Of a stretch of 64,000 nucleotides of DNA, positions 43,910 through 54,088 are shown piece after piece. This DNA is from Pelotomaculum sp. PtaB.Bin104. Its GTDB lineage: Bacteria > Bacillota > Desulfotomaculia > Desulfotomaculales > Pelotomaculaceae. The position numbers and the translations under genes are program-made. The stretch is from NCBI GenBank assembly GCA_002067205.1, contig MVQL01000245.1, forward strand, positions 1-64,000, written 5' to 3'. The stretch's first letter is position 1, and the number at the start of each line of letters is the position of its first letter. The notes under the pieces are model-generated. The model was given only the letters and a program-made list of their open reading frames with translations, was not told where the DNA came from and ran no database searches.

Positions 43910-45214
43910 GTGCGTATGGTCGACCTGATCAATAAAAAGAAGCAGGGCAGGGAATTAACCCCGGCTGAGATTAATTTCATCATCGGGCGCTACACGGTAG
44001 GGGAAATACCGGACTATCAAATGTCGGCCCTATTAATGGCCATCTATTTTAAAGGAATGGGCAAGGAGGAAATAACCAACCTGACCCTGGCCTACATCAA
44101 TTCCGGAGACCAGGTGGACTTATCGGGAATTAAGGGTATCAAAGTGGACAAACACTCCACCGGCGGCGTGGGAGACAAGGTCAGCCTGATCGTCATTCCC
44201 CTGGTTGCCTCCCTGGGCGTACCGGTGGCTAAAATGTCCGGTCGGGGACTGGGGCACACAGGCGGCACCATTGACAAGTTGGAAGCCATTGCCGGGTTTA
44301 AAACGAGCCTGACCATGGAGGAGTTCCTGCAGCATGTAAACTCCTATAAGATGGCCCTGGTCGGGCAGACCGCAAATTTAACACCGGCGGATAAAAAAAT
44401 CTACGCTTTGCGGGATGTAACCGCTACGGTGGATAGCGTGCCGCTGATCGCCGCCTCGGTTATGAGCAAAAAGCTCGCTTCCGGGGCGGATGCCATTGTC
44501 CTGGACGTTAAGGTCGGCTCCGGAGCTTTTATGAAGTCTCTGGACGAGGCCAAAGAATTAGCCCAAACCATGGTCGATATCGGCAATTCCCTAAAACGAA
44601 AAACCGTAGCTCTGCTAACGGACATGAGCCAGCCCCTGGGCCATGAAGTCGGCAATGCCAATGAGGTTAGGGAGGCAATAGAGGTTTTGCAGGGACGGGG
44701 CGCCAAGGACTTGACCACGGTCGCGCTTACCATCGCGGCGTATATGGCTGTGCTGGGCGGGGCTTGCCCAAACTTTGAAAAAGCCTATAAAGAGCTGGAG
44801 AAGCTGATTAATTCCGGCAGTGCTATCGATAAGTTTAAGCAGTTTATTGAAATCCAGGGTGGGCAATCTGAAATAGTTGATCACCCGGACAGGCTGCCCC
44901 AGGCAAAGTACCATGTTGCGGTGCAGGCCGCCCAGGCGGGCTATGTCACTGCTATCGATGCCGAGGCAATCGGGTTGGCCGCAATGCTCCTGGGGGCGGG
45001 GCGGAAAAAGAAAGATGACCTAATTGATTTCGCGGCCGGCCTGACGATCGTTAAGAAGGTAGGGGACAGGGTAGATGCCGGAGACACCATCTGCCTGTTA
45101 CATACCAACCTTGCAGAACACCGGGAGGCTAAAAATATAGCAGCGAGCGCGTATTCCTTTGGTGGTGATCAGCCGAACAGCACCGGCCAGTATGTATATG
45201 AGGTAATTCAGTAA
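43910..45214 (+). CDS. pdp: Pyrimidine-nucleoside phosphorylase
   Basis: Phosphorolyses uridine, deoxyuridine and thymidine to base and (deoxy)ribose-1-phosphate, which deoB then converts. 434 residues. KVDKHSTGGVGDKVSL (phosphate loop), KMSGRGLGHTGGTIDKLEAI and the C-terminal alpha/beta lobe (KKVGDRVDAGDTI) are diagnostic. GTG at 43910 makes the family N-terminus MRMVDLINKK; GGGGG lies about ten bases upstream. 260 bases after deoB. Confidence 0.93.
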   Translation: MRMVDLINKKKQGRELTPAEINFIIGRYTVGEIPDYQMSALLMAIYFKGMGKEEITNLTLAYINSGDQVDLSGIKGIKVDKHSTGGVGDKVSLIVIPLVASLGVPVAKMSGRGLGHTGGTIDKLEAIAGFKTSLTMEEFLQHVNSYKMALVGQTANLTPADKKIYALRDVTATVDSVPLIAASVMSKKLASGADAIVLDVKVGSGAFMKSLDEAKELAQTMVDIGNSLKRKTVALLTDMSQPLGHEVGNANEVREAIEVLQGRGAKDLTTVALTIAAYMAVLGGACPNFEKAYKELEKLINSGSAIDKFKQFIEIQGGQSEIVDHPDRLPQAKYHVAVQAAQAGYVTAIDAEAIGLAAMLLGAGRKKKDDLIDFAAGLTIVKKVGDRVDAGDTICLLHTNLAEHREAKNIAASAYSFGGDQPNSTGQYVYEVIQ

Positions 45215-45605
45215 TGGACACAGGATAGCGCAAATAAAGCTCAGGTCCATCTAATTTTATCTACACCAATTGCTACGAGCCGGCCAGGCCGCGACCGTGG
45301 GAGACGCTAGTTCCTTGTGTCCAGTGGACTAGATCCAGCCATCTCCATGACAGGTTGCAAAAATGAGGGGATTCGCTTTTCCTGACTACCTCAGGAGATC
45401 ATTATATAACAAAGCCCTACACCTCTACTCAACTTCAGCTACACTCAATACAGGAATATATCAATTTCCGGAACACAAATAAACAGTTAGGCTCCGATTG
45501 CATCGGTTACCCTGAGCAGCCGACGACCTAATAATGCCATATATATATACTGTTTAATATGTTATGTTATAGGTGGGTGTTAATTATAATAGTGGGGGTG
45601 AGGGA
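45215..45605. other. Intergenic region, possible decayed transposase end
   Basis: No intact gene. One frame reads IQEYINFRNTNKQLG and stops at about 45531. This is only faintly like the end of an IS3-group transposase, so I do not call it one. Confidence 0.3.
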
Positions 45606-46489
45606 ATGTATATTTTATATGCCTTGATTCTTATTATCGTTGCAGTTATATTCTTCGCCGGAATCAGGATTGTCAGGCCGACGCACCGGGGGCTAATTGA
45701 AACATTCGGAAAATATTCCAGGTTTGCTACGCCGGGCTTCCAGTGGATCGTGCCGGTGATTCAAAATCTTTATCTAGTGAACGTCACCGAGCAAATGGTA
45801 AATGCCGAGCCTCAGGTGATTATTACAAACGACAACCTGAACGCAACGGTGGACGCGCAGGTTTATTTCAAGATCAACACAGACGAGGAAAGTGTTAAAA
45901 ATTCCGTTTATAACGTAAACAATACCAGATCCAGATTGTCGCCCTGGCAAGGACGACGCTTAGAAATATCATCGGCACCCTGTCCTTGAAGTCGGCCAAC
46001 AGTGAAAGAGGCAGGATTAACACCGACCTGCTGGATACACTGAAAATTGAGACCAAGTTATGGGGCATAGAGATTACCAGGACCGAGTTAAAAGAGATCG
46101 ACCCGCCCAAAGATGTACAGGAAACAATGAACAAGGTCGTCAAAGCCGAGAATGAAAAGATCGCCGCCATCGATTTTGCCACTGCTGCTGAGACTACCGC
46201 CGACGGGATTAAGCGGGCGGAAATCAAGAAGGCGGAAGGGGTCAAGCAGGCCAAAATTCTGGCGGCTGAAGGAGAGGCCCAAGCCATCCAACTGGTAAAC
46301 GAAGCGGCAGACAAGTATTTCAGAGGCAATGCCCAGCTGCTGAGGAAGCTTGAAGCGGTTGAAACCGCGCTTAAAGAAAATACCAAAGTGATCGTTCCCG
46401 CAGAGGCGGAACTGGTCAATGTGATCGGAGAGCTGGCCGGGGTAGTCCCGGTGAAGATTAATAAAAGAGAGGCACAAATCGAAAAGTAA
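45606..46489 (+). pseudogene. SPFH/prohibitin-family membrane protein, frameshifted
   Basis: Stomatin/QmcA-like protein of lipid domains. ATG at 45606 after GGGGGTGAGG; N-terminal membrane anchor (ILYALILIIVAVIFFAGI), then IVRPTHRGLIETFGKYSRFA and NVTEQMVNAEPQVIITNDNL. At about 45926 the frame is lost: NVNN continues as QIQIVALARTTLRNIIGTLS in the next frame, as if one T had been deleted. The second part (KSANSERGRINTDLLDTL, ...EIDPPKDVQETMNKVV, AEGEAQAIQL) is otherwise intact. A sequencing error would explain it equally well. Confidence 0.75.
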
Positions 46490-46554
46490 TGGTTAACAGA
46501 GGGGAATTTTATACTCTAGCATAACTGAAAGATCGCTTTAATCAAAAATAAGTA

Positions 46555-46580
46555 AAAGCCGCCTTCAGGTGGCTTTTTTT
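46555..46580 (+). terminator. Terminator after the SPFH gene
   Basis: AAGCCGCC, TTCA loop, GGTGGCTT and a seven-T run. Confidence 0.85.
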
Positions 46581-46849
46581 CATAAAAATAACAATATTAA
46601 TTTGACCTGGAACTCATATTCAGTATACGTTAATCCATATTTTATAAGATTATTAACACCTTTGTATTTTCTGGCAACAATCTTAATAAGATAGCTTACT
46701 TGTAGCCGTATCTTAGGATTCAGTTTTATTTTTGTAAATAATGGTTTAATCACAACCGTATAACTTTAAGCTAGGGAATCATAATAGAAATTAACAGCTA
46801 TAGAAGTGTACTTTTAGGTAAATATTTTCAAGAAATGGGGTATGAGCTT

Positions 46850-48040
46850 ATGGTTTGGAAAAAGGCCCTGGTCGGTATGCTTATCTCCGTCCTGCTTGTT
46901 GGTGTGCCTATAGGTCAGGCAGCCTGGTCTGTAGCTGGGGAACTAGGATTAACAACAGCAGTCAAAAAGACAGCGGCTCCTGCGGCCCCCGAAACCACAG
47001 CGGTGGCGGCCGTGCTTTTGGAACCTGTAACCAACCAGGTCATTTATGAAAAAGAAGCGCACAAAGAGCTGCCGATGGCTAGCGTCACGAAGCTGATGAC
47101 CCTGTTGCTGGCGGTAGAAGCGGTGGAACAAGGCAAATTCAAGCTGACCGATCAGGTGGTCACCAGCGAAAACGCCTGGGAGATGGGGGGGTCACAGATC
47201 TATCTTGAGCCTGGTGAGGAGATGACCCTGCGGGAAATGCTCACTGCCATCGGGCTGCAGTCGGCAAATGACGCCTGTGTGGCGGTTGCGGAATATATGA
47301 CCGGCAGTGAGGAAGCTTTTGTCCAGGAGATGAACGGCAAGGCCAAAGAACTGGGTCTGGTTAACACCAGCTTTGCCAACTGCCACGGCCTGACCGCCGA
47401 TAACCATTACACCAGCGCCTATGACCTGGCTATAATTTTAAAGGAAGGCTTAAAGTACCCGCTTTTCCGGGAAATCAGTTCGATGAAGGAGTCGGACCTG
47501 AGGGGCGGGGCCTTTAAGCTGTGGAATACTAATAAACTGCTGTGGTGGTACCCGGGGGCCGATGCCGGCAAGACTGGCTGGACGGAAAAAGCTGATTATT
47601 GCTTGGCGTCTTCAGCTGAAAGGGACGGCCTGAGATTGATCTGTGTTGTATTAGGTACCAAGGAGCCAAGTAGCCACTTCCGGGAGTCCACCAAGATCTT
47701 CGACTTCGGCTTTGCCCGGTATAGAGCGGTGAACGTTGCCGCGGCGGGAACTGTAGCCGGAACAGTTAAAGTGGGTAAGGGCCAGGCCGCTCAGGTGGAT
47801 GCGGTTGCTGCTGAAAAGGTAGCGGTGGTAGCTCTTAAAGGTGAGGAAAAAAGCTTTGAGTCTAAAATAGAGCTGCCTGGGCAGATCGATGCGCCGGTGC
47901 TCAAGGGGCAGGAATTGGGCGCTTATGTGGTGACTAAGGGCGGTCAGGAGGTCCTGCGGGTAAAATTAGTAGCTGCCGGAGATGTTCCCAAAGCCAATAT
48001 GCTCCAGCAAATGAAAAGGGTGTTGGATAAGGTCTATTAG
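46850..48040 (+). CDS. dacF: D-alanyl-D-alanine carboxypeptidase (DacF type)
   Basis: Trims the terminal D-Ala of peptidoglycan stem peptides; DacF works in spore cortex formation. About 396 residues with N-terminal signal peptide (ALVGMLISVLLVGVPIGQA). Active-site motifs: S78-x-x-K81 in ASVTKLMTLL, SAN in LQSANDACVAV, KTG in AGKTGWTEKA. The C-terminal beta domain (PBP5_C) follows. Start may be ATG 46835 or 46850. Its place after xerD-deoB-pdp agrees with dacF. Two terminators follow. Confidence 0.9.
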   Translation: MVWKKALVGMLISVLLVGVPIGQAAWSVAGELGLTTAVKKTAAPAAPETTAVAAVLLEPVTNQVIYEKEAHKELPMASVTKLMTLLLAVEAVEQGKFKLTDQVVTSENAWEMGGSQIYLEPGEEMTLREMLTAIGLQSANDACVAVAEYMTGSEEAFVQEMNGKAKELGLVNTSFANCHGLTADNHYTSAYDLAIILKEGLKYPLFREISSMKESDLRGGAFKLWNTNKLLWWYPGADAGKTGWTEKADYCLASSAERDGLRLICVVLGTKEPSSHFRESTKIFDFGFARYRAVNVAAAGTVAGTVKVGKGQAAQVDAVAAEKVAVVALKGEEKSFESKIELPGQIDAPVLKGQELGAYVVTKGGQEVLRVKLVAAGDVPKANMLQQMKRVLDKVY

Positions 48041-48058
48041 ATATAAAAAACACACATA

Positions 48059-48096
48059 AAAACGGTTCCCAACTTTTTTGAGGGGAACCGTTTTTA
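48059..48096 (+). terminator. Terminator of dacF
   Basis: AAAACGGTTCCC and GGGGAACCGTTTT with an 11-base loop and T-rich tail. Confidence 0.9.
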
Positions 48097-48192
48097 TTAG
48101 AATATCACGGACTGTCGACAAAAAAATAACCAAATTTACTATGCCACCTTTTTATTATGGCTTGTTGAGGATCGTGAACGCAGTAATAAAAG

Positions 48193-48231
48193 GGCTTTCC
48201 AGCGGTTGCAACTCTGGAAAGTCTTTTTTTT
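48193..48231 (+). terminator. Second terminator, no gene upstream
   Basis: GGCTTTCCAG and CTGGAAAGTC with nine Ts. Between it and the dacF terminator are only about 95 bases with no gene. This could be the end of a short RNA or of a lost gene. The spoIIA genes that often follow dacF are absent. Confidence 0.75.
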
Positions 48232-48433
48232 AGTATAAGGACAAAGGTCGAATTTATGAGGAAAAATTTCTAGGTTGTTGACACAATTTATAAGAGGAGG
48301 CTTTAACCAGCTTAGCGAATCATTACATTACCTACCAGTTAGTCTGTTTAGGTGACTGCTAATTTTTCTGAATGTGACCGGGCGGCAGGGATAATTGTTC
48401 CTGGCAGCCCTAATAAGAGGAGTGAATGGTACT

Positions 48434-50848
48434 TTGATCAAAGACAAAGAAAGCTTTAAGGCCAAGTATCGGGAAATTTTCTGCCGGGTGGAAAGCAATC
48501 CTCTGGAATCGGCGGGCTACTGGGAGAAGTACCATGCCTTGGTGACCCTGGTCAAAGAAATAACCAACGCTATTTGGGTCAAGACCATAAAATCTAATAT
48601 CGAAAAGGACGAGCGGCGCGTTTATTATTTGTCGATGGAATTTTTGATTGGTAAAATGCTTTCTTATAATCTGATGAATTTGGGCATCGAAGACATTGTG
48701 CGGGAAGGGCTGGCCGACTTAAATATCTCCTACGACGAGCTGCTCCTCCAGGAAGAAGAGGCCCCTTTAGGTAATGGCGGCTTAGGGAGATTAGCCGCCT
48801 GCTATTTAGACTCCATGGCCCATGAAAAGGGGGCAGGCTATGGCTTTGGCTTCGGCATTCGCTATAAATACGGCCTCTTTACTCAAAAAATCGTAGATGG
48901 CTTTCAGGTGGAGATACCTGATCTCTGGCTGAAGGACGGGTATTTGTGGGAAACGGTAAAGCCGGACCGGATGATCCCGGTCAAATTTAAAGGGCAGGTG
49001 CGGGCCGAGACGTCCGGCAGCCGGCTGGTTTTTATTCATGAAAATTATGAGCCGGTGCTGGCCGTCCCTTATGACATATTAATCTCAGGCTACCTGGACA
49101 CGTCCCGGGTCAACTATCTCAGGTTGTACAGCGCTGAACCCATGCTGCAGGAACTTGACCTTTCGTCGTTTAACCGGGGGGAATTTGCCAAGGCGGCTGC
49201 TTATCGGGCAGAGGTGGAGGCCATCAGCAGTATTCTTTACCCGGAGGATAAAAATGCAGCCGGCAGCGAATTGCGCCTGCGGCAGGAGTACTTCCTGTCA
49301 GCCGCCAGCATGGGGGATACTATTAATTATTACAAGATGCTATACGGGTCGCTAGACAAATTTGTTCAGCGGGTAGCCTTCCATATTAACGATACCCATC
49401 CCGCCGTAAGCATCCCTGAGCTAATGCGAATCCTGATCGATGAGGAGGAAATGGGCTGGGAACAGGCCTGGGAGATCACGGCCAACGTCTTTTCTTACAC
49501 TAACCACACGATTCTGCCGGAAGCCCTGGAGCGCTGGCCGGTGGAGCAATTCCGGGCTCTGCTCCCCCGCATTTTTATGATCATTGAAGAAATTGACCGC
49601 CGCTTCCGGCTGGAGGTAAGCCGTAAATTTCCCGGAGATGAAGAATTGCTGCGGCAAACAGCGATTATTACCGGCGGCCAGATCCATATGGCTCGCCTGG
49701 CTGTGGTTGGCTCCTACTCAGTCAACGGGGTATCTCAAATCCACTCCAAAATACTTAAGGAAAAAATTTTAGGGGCTTTCTACCGGGTTAACCCGGAGAA
49801 ATTTCATAACATCACCAACGGGGTGAGCCACCGGCGTTTTCTGCATCATGCCAACCCGACCCTATCAGATTTAATTTCCCAGGTTATCGGCCGCAAATGG
49901 CTCGAACAGGCCGTTGAGCTGGAGAAATTAATGCCCTTTGAGAGGGACCGGGGCTTTCTGGAACAGCTGGCCCAGGCAAAATCCAAAAATAAAGAGCTGC
50001 TGGCCAAATATATTTACCAGCAGCAGGGGCTCATAATTGACCCGGCATCGATCTTCGACATTCAAGTTAAACGCTTTCACGCCTATAAGAGGCAAATTCT
50101 GAATGTCTTAAAAATCATGGACCTTTACAACCGGCTAAAAGAAGGGAAGACAATTGGGCCCACCACCTTTGTTTTTGGAGGTAAAGCTTCTTCGGGCTAC
50201 CAGTTGGCCAAGGCCGTAATCAAATTGATCAATTCCGTGGCGCAAATCGTCAATAATGACAGCCAGGTAAAGGATTACTTGAGGGTGGTCTTTCTGGAGA
50301 ACTTTAATGTCTCGCTGGGAGAAATCGTTTACCCTGCGGCTGATATCAGCGAGCAGATCTCGACCGCCAGCAAGGAGGCCTCCGGCACGGGTAACATGAA
50401 ATTTATGTTTAACGGGGCTATTACCCTGGGCAGCCGGGACGGGGCCAATTTAGAGATAGGCGAGGCGGTGGGGGAGGAGCATATTGCCCTGTTCGGGCTG
50501 ACCGCAGACCAGGTGCTTGGACTTTATGAAGCCAGCCGCTACAAAGCCTGGGATGAATACAACAGCACGCCCCGCCTGAAGCGGGTGGTGGATCAGCTGG
50601 TCAACGGGTTTATTAAAAACTCCTATGATTTTCATATTCTTTATGATTTCCTCCTGCGGGATAACGACCAGTTTTTTGTTTTAAAGGATTTTTGCCCCTA
50701 TATCCAGGCCTGGGAGGGACTGAACCGCAAATATGCAGAACGGGAAAAATGGCTGCAGAGCGCACTGCATAATATCGCTAAAGCCGGGATATTTTCCAGC
50801 GACCGGGCCATCAAAGAATACGCCGGTTTAATCTGGAACACCAGATAA
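48434..50848 (+). CDS. glgP: Glycogen/starch phosphorylase
   Basis: Releases glucose-1-phosphate from glycogen ends using PLP. About 804 residues. N-terminal ERRVYYLSMEFLIGKML and LGNGGLGRLAACYLDSMA; middle HINDTHPAVSIPELMR; PLP-lysine in KEASGTGNMKFMFNGAITLG (about residue 656). TTG at 48434 gives the usual N-terminus (IKDKESFKAKY), with GAGGAG upstream; earlier in-frame starts have no site. Intact, unlike the second copy whose remnants lie at 57290-57609. Confidence 0.93.
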   Translation: MIKDKESFKAKYREIFCRVESNPLESAGYWEKYHALVTLVKEITNAIWVKTIKSNIEKDERRVYYLSMEFLIGKMLSYNLMNLGIEDIVREGLADLNISYDELLLQEEEAPLGNGGLGRLAACYLDSMAHEKGAGYGFGFGIRYKYGLFTQKIVDGFQVEIPDLWLKDGYLWETVKPDRMIPVKFKGQVRAETSGSRLVFIHENYEPVLAVPYDILISGYLDTSRVNYLRLYSAEPMLQELDLSSFNRGEFAKAAAYRAEVEAISSILYPEDKNAAGSELRLRQEYFLSAASMGDTINYYKMLYGSLDKFVQRVAFHINDTHPAVSIPELMRILIDEEEMGWEQAWEITANVFSYTNHTILPEALERWPVEQFRALLPRIFMIIEEIDRRFRLEVSRKFPGDEELLRQTAIITGGQIHMARLAVVGSYSVNGVSQIHSKILKEKILGAFYRVNPEKFHNITNGVSHRRFLHHANPTLSDLISQVIGRKWLEQAVELEKLMPFERDRGFLEQLAQAKSKNKELLAKYIYQQQGLIIDPASIFDIQVKRFHAYKRQILNVLKIMDLYNRLKEGKTIGPTTFVFGGKASSGYQLAKAVIKLINSVAQIVNNDSQVKDYLRVVFLENFNVSLGEIVYPAADISEQISTASKEASGTGNMKFMFNGAITLGSRDGANLEIGEAVGEEHIALFGLTADQVLGLYEASRYKAWDEYNSTPRLKRVVDQLVNGFIKNSYDFHILYDFLLRDNDQFFVLKDFCPYIQAWEGLNRKYAEREKWLQSALHNIAKAGIFSSDRAIKEYAGLIWNTR

Positions 50849-51048
50849 GTGGAAAAAAGCGCGACCTCCATCCAGCCTTATCATTGGCCGCGTGGCCTAA
50901 TTATAGTTATTTTTATTATTTCGACCATAATTTTTTAAAAATCCTTCATAAATAAATGCTTTAAGCCCTGTAGACTGAATTATTACAGATTTTTTCAGTG
51001 ATAATAATGATAAAAATGACATTTGGCAGCTGAAGAGGGGGCTATTTA

Positions 51049-52065
51049 GTGGGCAACATAGGAAAATTTGAACTAACTGATGGTGATTTCTACGCAATTT
51101 CTCTTGCAATAGATACAGCCCGCCATTTTCTCAAACACCCCAATATTTCACCTCTCCAAGTGATAGGCTTAGGAAACGCCCTGTACGCCCTTGAGCGGCT
51201 GCCGCTGGCAACACCAGGAGCGTACACTAAATTTGGCCTTGAGTTCCACACAGGAACGCAAAAACCTGAAGCGCAGTATATCTCCTTCACAGTGGCTGAG
51301 GATTATTTTGAGATAATCCAGGGTTGCCATCAAAACGACGAATCAGCCGGTGGTGACAGCTTTACTGAGTCGGGATGGTTATTCGATTTCGGGGGCGAGA
51401 GAATTGAAACCTGTGATCTGTATGAACTCGAAGAAGCTATAGAGGGATACCTGGAGCTTGGGGCCAAGATTACTGTTGATGATAAATCGGATATTGAGTA
51501 TGAGGAAGATGCTTCCGACATCGGTGACGAATCAGGTGAGTTTATTATTACCTATGAACAGGACGTTTCCGACCGCTGGCCAGGACAAAAGCGATCTCCA
51601 TCTGAGCTTGACCCTTTAAAGGTTATTGTGTCCCGGCAGGAGGTCGAGCGTAAAGACATCATGCCCACTTTAACAGTCCTCAGCAAACTCACGGCATCGT
51701 CTCAAATCGCCCGGGCTAATATGGAAAAAGTGGATATTGGTTTTGCCGGCTATGAGCAGGACGACCGTGAACCCTTCGTAATTCCGGAAGTCAGGGATTA
51801 CGTTCACCTGCTGGACAAACATTTCCCGTACTGGCTCTTTTTCTTATCAAAAAATTGTCCGGGCCTGCAGTGCTTAATGTCTTGTTTTATACAGCCTCAC
51901 CAAACTGATACAACAAAAGCGATGCACCCTCCAAAGCAACTTCAGGAACAACTTACCAGATGGTTTTCTGCAATGAATCAAATTAGTGAATTTGCCGGGC
52001 TTAATGATGATGAAATTGATGAACTCACGGAGAGATCGCTGATTTATTTTACTAAAGGGCGTTAA
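51049..52065 (+). CDS. Unknown 338-residue protein
   Basis: GTG start after AAGAGGGGG. Mixed alpha/beta N-terminal half (FELTDGDFYAISLAIDTARH, ...YAKFGLEFHT-like part KFGLEFHTGTQKPEAQYISF), an acidic stretch around residues 140-175, and a C-terminal part rich in aromatic residues (DKHFPYWLFFLSKNCPGLQ), with Cys residues. No signal peptide or membrane helix. I recognise no family. Single gene between glgP and a decayed gene. Confidence 0.6.
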   Translation: MGNIGKFELTDGDFYAISLAIDTARHFLKHPNISPLQVIGLGNALYALERLPLATPGAYTKFGLEFHTGTQKPEAQYISFTVAEDYFEIIQGCHQNDESAGGDSFTESGWLFDFGGERIETCDLYELEEAIEGYLELGAKITVDDKSDIEYEEDASDIGDESGEFIITYEQDVSDRWPGQKRSPSELDPLKVIVSRQEVERKDIMPTLTVLSKLTASSQIARANMEKVDIGFAGYEQDDREPFVIPEVRDYVHLLDKHFPYWLFFLSKNCPGLQCLMSCFIQPHQTDTTKAMHPPKQLQEQLTRWFSAMNQISEFAGLNDDEIDELTERSLIYFTKGR

Positions 52066-52229
52066 ATACTTTGACCACCCAGTATTAATTGAATTTAAGG
52101 GTGGTAGGCAATTTTAGATAGTTTTAAAAATATATAGAGCAAACAGAAGGAAATTATTTTAAAGTTTTAAAGCTCTCGGCTTGATGATTTGGTAAAATAA
52201 GATTAAACAGTGGAGGGGATAAATTATAG

Positions 52230-53122
52230 CGATCGTCTCTGCCTGGTTTAACCGCTTAGGGGGTGCGGGTAATAAATACTATCGTGGAACTCAACCTGGA
52301 CAGTTATATGAGCAGGAAAGTGGTAACTGACCAGATCATCAAATACTGCGTCAAAAATAGCGACATATATTTTTTATCCGCGCATGATCAAGAGGCAGTA
52401 TTATTCAGGCTTAAAGGCAGCAGTAAGGAAAAAGTACTCAATTTCGGCCTGTTGGATAGCCCTGACACACTACCTGATTTTCTTTTGGCCGATGACTGCA
52501 TCTATATCTTAACCATTGGCTTCTTGTTCCGTTTTTCGTTTTTTGACCGGTGTTTAACCAGCCTGAAAATAAACAACGTATTTGAGTTTCATGTACACAA
52601 TAACGTGCTGTATTTTACCGAAGGCACGAAAAATAATTTGTTTCAACTGGATAGTGAACTAAAAAATTGCAGCTTAATCACCATTACTGCACACATTTAT
52701 CGTTTTCAGGAGATCAGGCCTACTTTGCTAACTGGACAGAGGATATCGGGCTGTACAAGACTAATCTGGCCGACGGCAAGTCCGAAAAGCTCGTTGGTGG
52801 CCGGATTAGCGGGCTCTGTGCCGGGGCAAATGTGGTTTTTTATATGTCGGAAGCAAATAATTACCAGTTAGCTAAATTAAAGCCTAATGAGCATAGTAAA
52901 AATTTGTTTAAAATATCGCCCTTTGAAATGGTTGCCTGTGGCGACCGGCTGTATTTTAGCCTATATGGCAGGCCGGGGATTTATCTGTTAGACCAAGATA
53001 ATAAAATCAGTAAAATCTATGACCTTTATGCCAGCAGCTTCAGTGTAGATCAGGGGAGGCTGTACTTTTTGACCTCAACAATCGCCAGTGCCGCAGATGA
53101 CTGGACTGAGCTGCCTTTTTAA
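52230..53122 (+). pseudogene. DUF5050-like (beta-propeller) protein with two frameshifts
   Basis: Three frame segments make one protein. First, from about 52230: AWFNRLGGAGNKYYRGTQPG, after GGAGGGG. Then QIIKYCVKNSDIYFLSAHDQ in the next frame from about 52320. Then from about 52700 HLSFSGDQAYFANWTEDIGL in the third. Repeats of the type DxIYFxxxxD and GDRLYFSLYGRPGIYLLDQD point to a DUF5050/propeller-like protein that reads or binds on the cell surface. With two shifts it is a pseudogene, or the region has poor sequence quality. Confidence 0.6.
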
Positions 53123-53416
53123 GACCTCCCCACAGGGTTGTGGTTCAACCGCGGTCCTTTGTTCGGAAACTCAGCCTTTGTTGGCCGGGTAAAAACTTAC
53201 CGAGAGTAATTGGTAGCATGGTTTAGCTGTGCCCGGGGCTGTATTTTTTATCATACTAAGGGCCGCCCTTTTGGACGGTAATCTGTACCTGTGGTGGTGG
53301 AAGATGCCTAAATTCATCCACCTCCAGGCCGCTACCTGGCGGTGATAATGGTCTGTTGGTGAGGCTTTACGGCTGGTCTTTAATTACCTCTTTATTTCTT
53401 TCGAGGCATAAATACG
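53123..53416. other. Intergenic, nothing recognised
   Basis: About 290 bases between a decayed gene and a minus-strand gene. A few Trp-rich codons appear, but no gene or RNA could be defined. Confidence 0.4.
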
Positions 53417-53439
53417 AAAACCTGCTTAGCGCAGGTTTT
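53417..53439 (-). terminator. Hairpin over the stop of the 53426 gene
   Basis: AAAACCTGC and GCAGGTTTT form a perfect 9-bp stem that contains the stop codon of the minus-strand gene; short T tail. Confidence 0.5.
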
Positions 53440-53746
53440 GTTCCAGAGCTACATAGAGAGCGTTTTCATCGGCATTATACTCAGCAGTGAACCTGCCTTT
53501 TTTTTTGATGGAAAAGTGATTAAAAAATCCCCTTCCGTAAAATATTGTCCTTTGACGAGTAGGCTGTCCTTCAGGAGACGCTGAAATTTTTATGACTTTA
53601 GCATCACGATCATAGGCTAATTCAATTTTGCCGGCTCTTAGCTTTTCCCTGGCTATTTTATTTAAGAAGATAGTGTTTTTTGAGATTGTTACAAACAGCT
53701 GTTTTTTTGCTCTATCACCATAAGGCTTATATATACGAAAGGCCAT
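53426..53746 (-). CDS. Unknown 106-residue protein
   Basis: Minus-strand gene with AAGGGAT before the ATG. Basic protein (MAFRIYKPYGDRAKKQLFVT, ...FSIKKKGRFTAEYNADE). Beta-rich pattern suggests a small barrel or nucleic-acid-binding fold, but I cannot assign it. Good codon structure and a hairpin at the stop support a real gene. Confidence 0.6.
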   Translation of the reverse strand: MAFRIYKPYGDRAKKQLFVTISKNTIFLNKIAREKLRAGKIELAYDRDAKVIKISASPEGQPTRQRTIFYGRGFFNHFSIKKKGRFTAEYNADENALYVALEQNLR

Positions 53747-53988
53747 ATATTTTCATCCCTTTTTAAAATAATAATTAATTTATACCTGTTTCATTTCTGA
53801 GACCATAGAGGGAATTCTAGGAGCAACGTAGGATGCCCCTTTAATTAATGTCTTATACACCCCCAAAAGATTAGAAGTTATGTTAAATACCTTATGGCTT
53901 CTGATAAATGTGGCAAACTTATATTATTTATACGAAAATGGAGCGGGGTTAACGGGAGACTAAGTGTAAGTTAAATATTTTTTTAGTA

Positions 53989-54037
53989 GAAAAGGGCTTT
54001 TGGAAATCCATTGTTGTTAGGATTCCTTAAAGCCCTT
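53989..54037 (-). terminator. Terminator of the rubrerythrin gene
   Basis: AAAAGGGCTTTTGGAAATCC and the matching arm GGATTCCTTAAAGCCCTTT pair around a ten-base loop, about 50 bases after the stop on the minus strand. Confidence 0.65.
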
Positions 54038-54088
54038 TCAGTGTAATTTAATTGAGGTTAAACCTAACTTGCTTCCGTTTTACACCTA

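Noticed and set aside
45420-45531. Possible IS3 transposase end (YINFRNTNKQLG)
   Set aside because: Similarity too weak, no catalytic motif.
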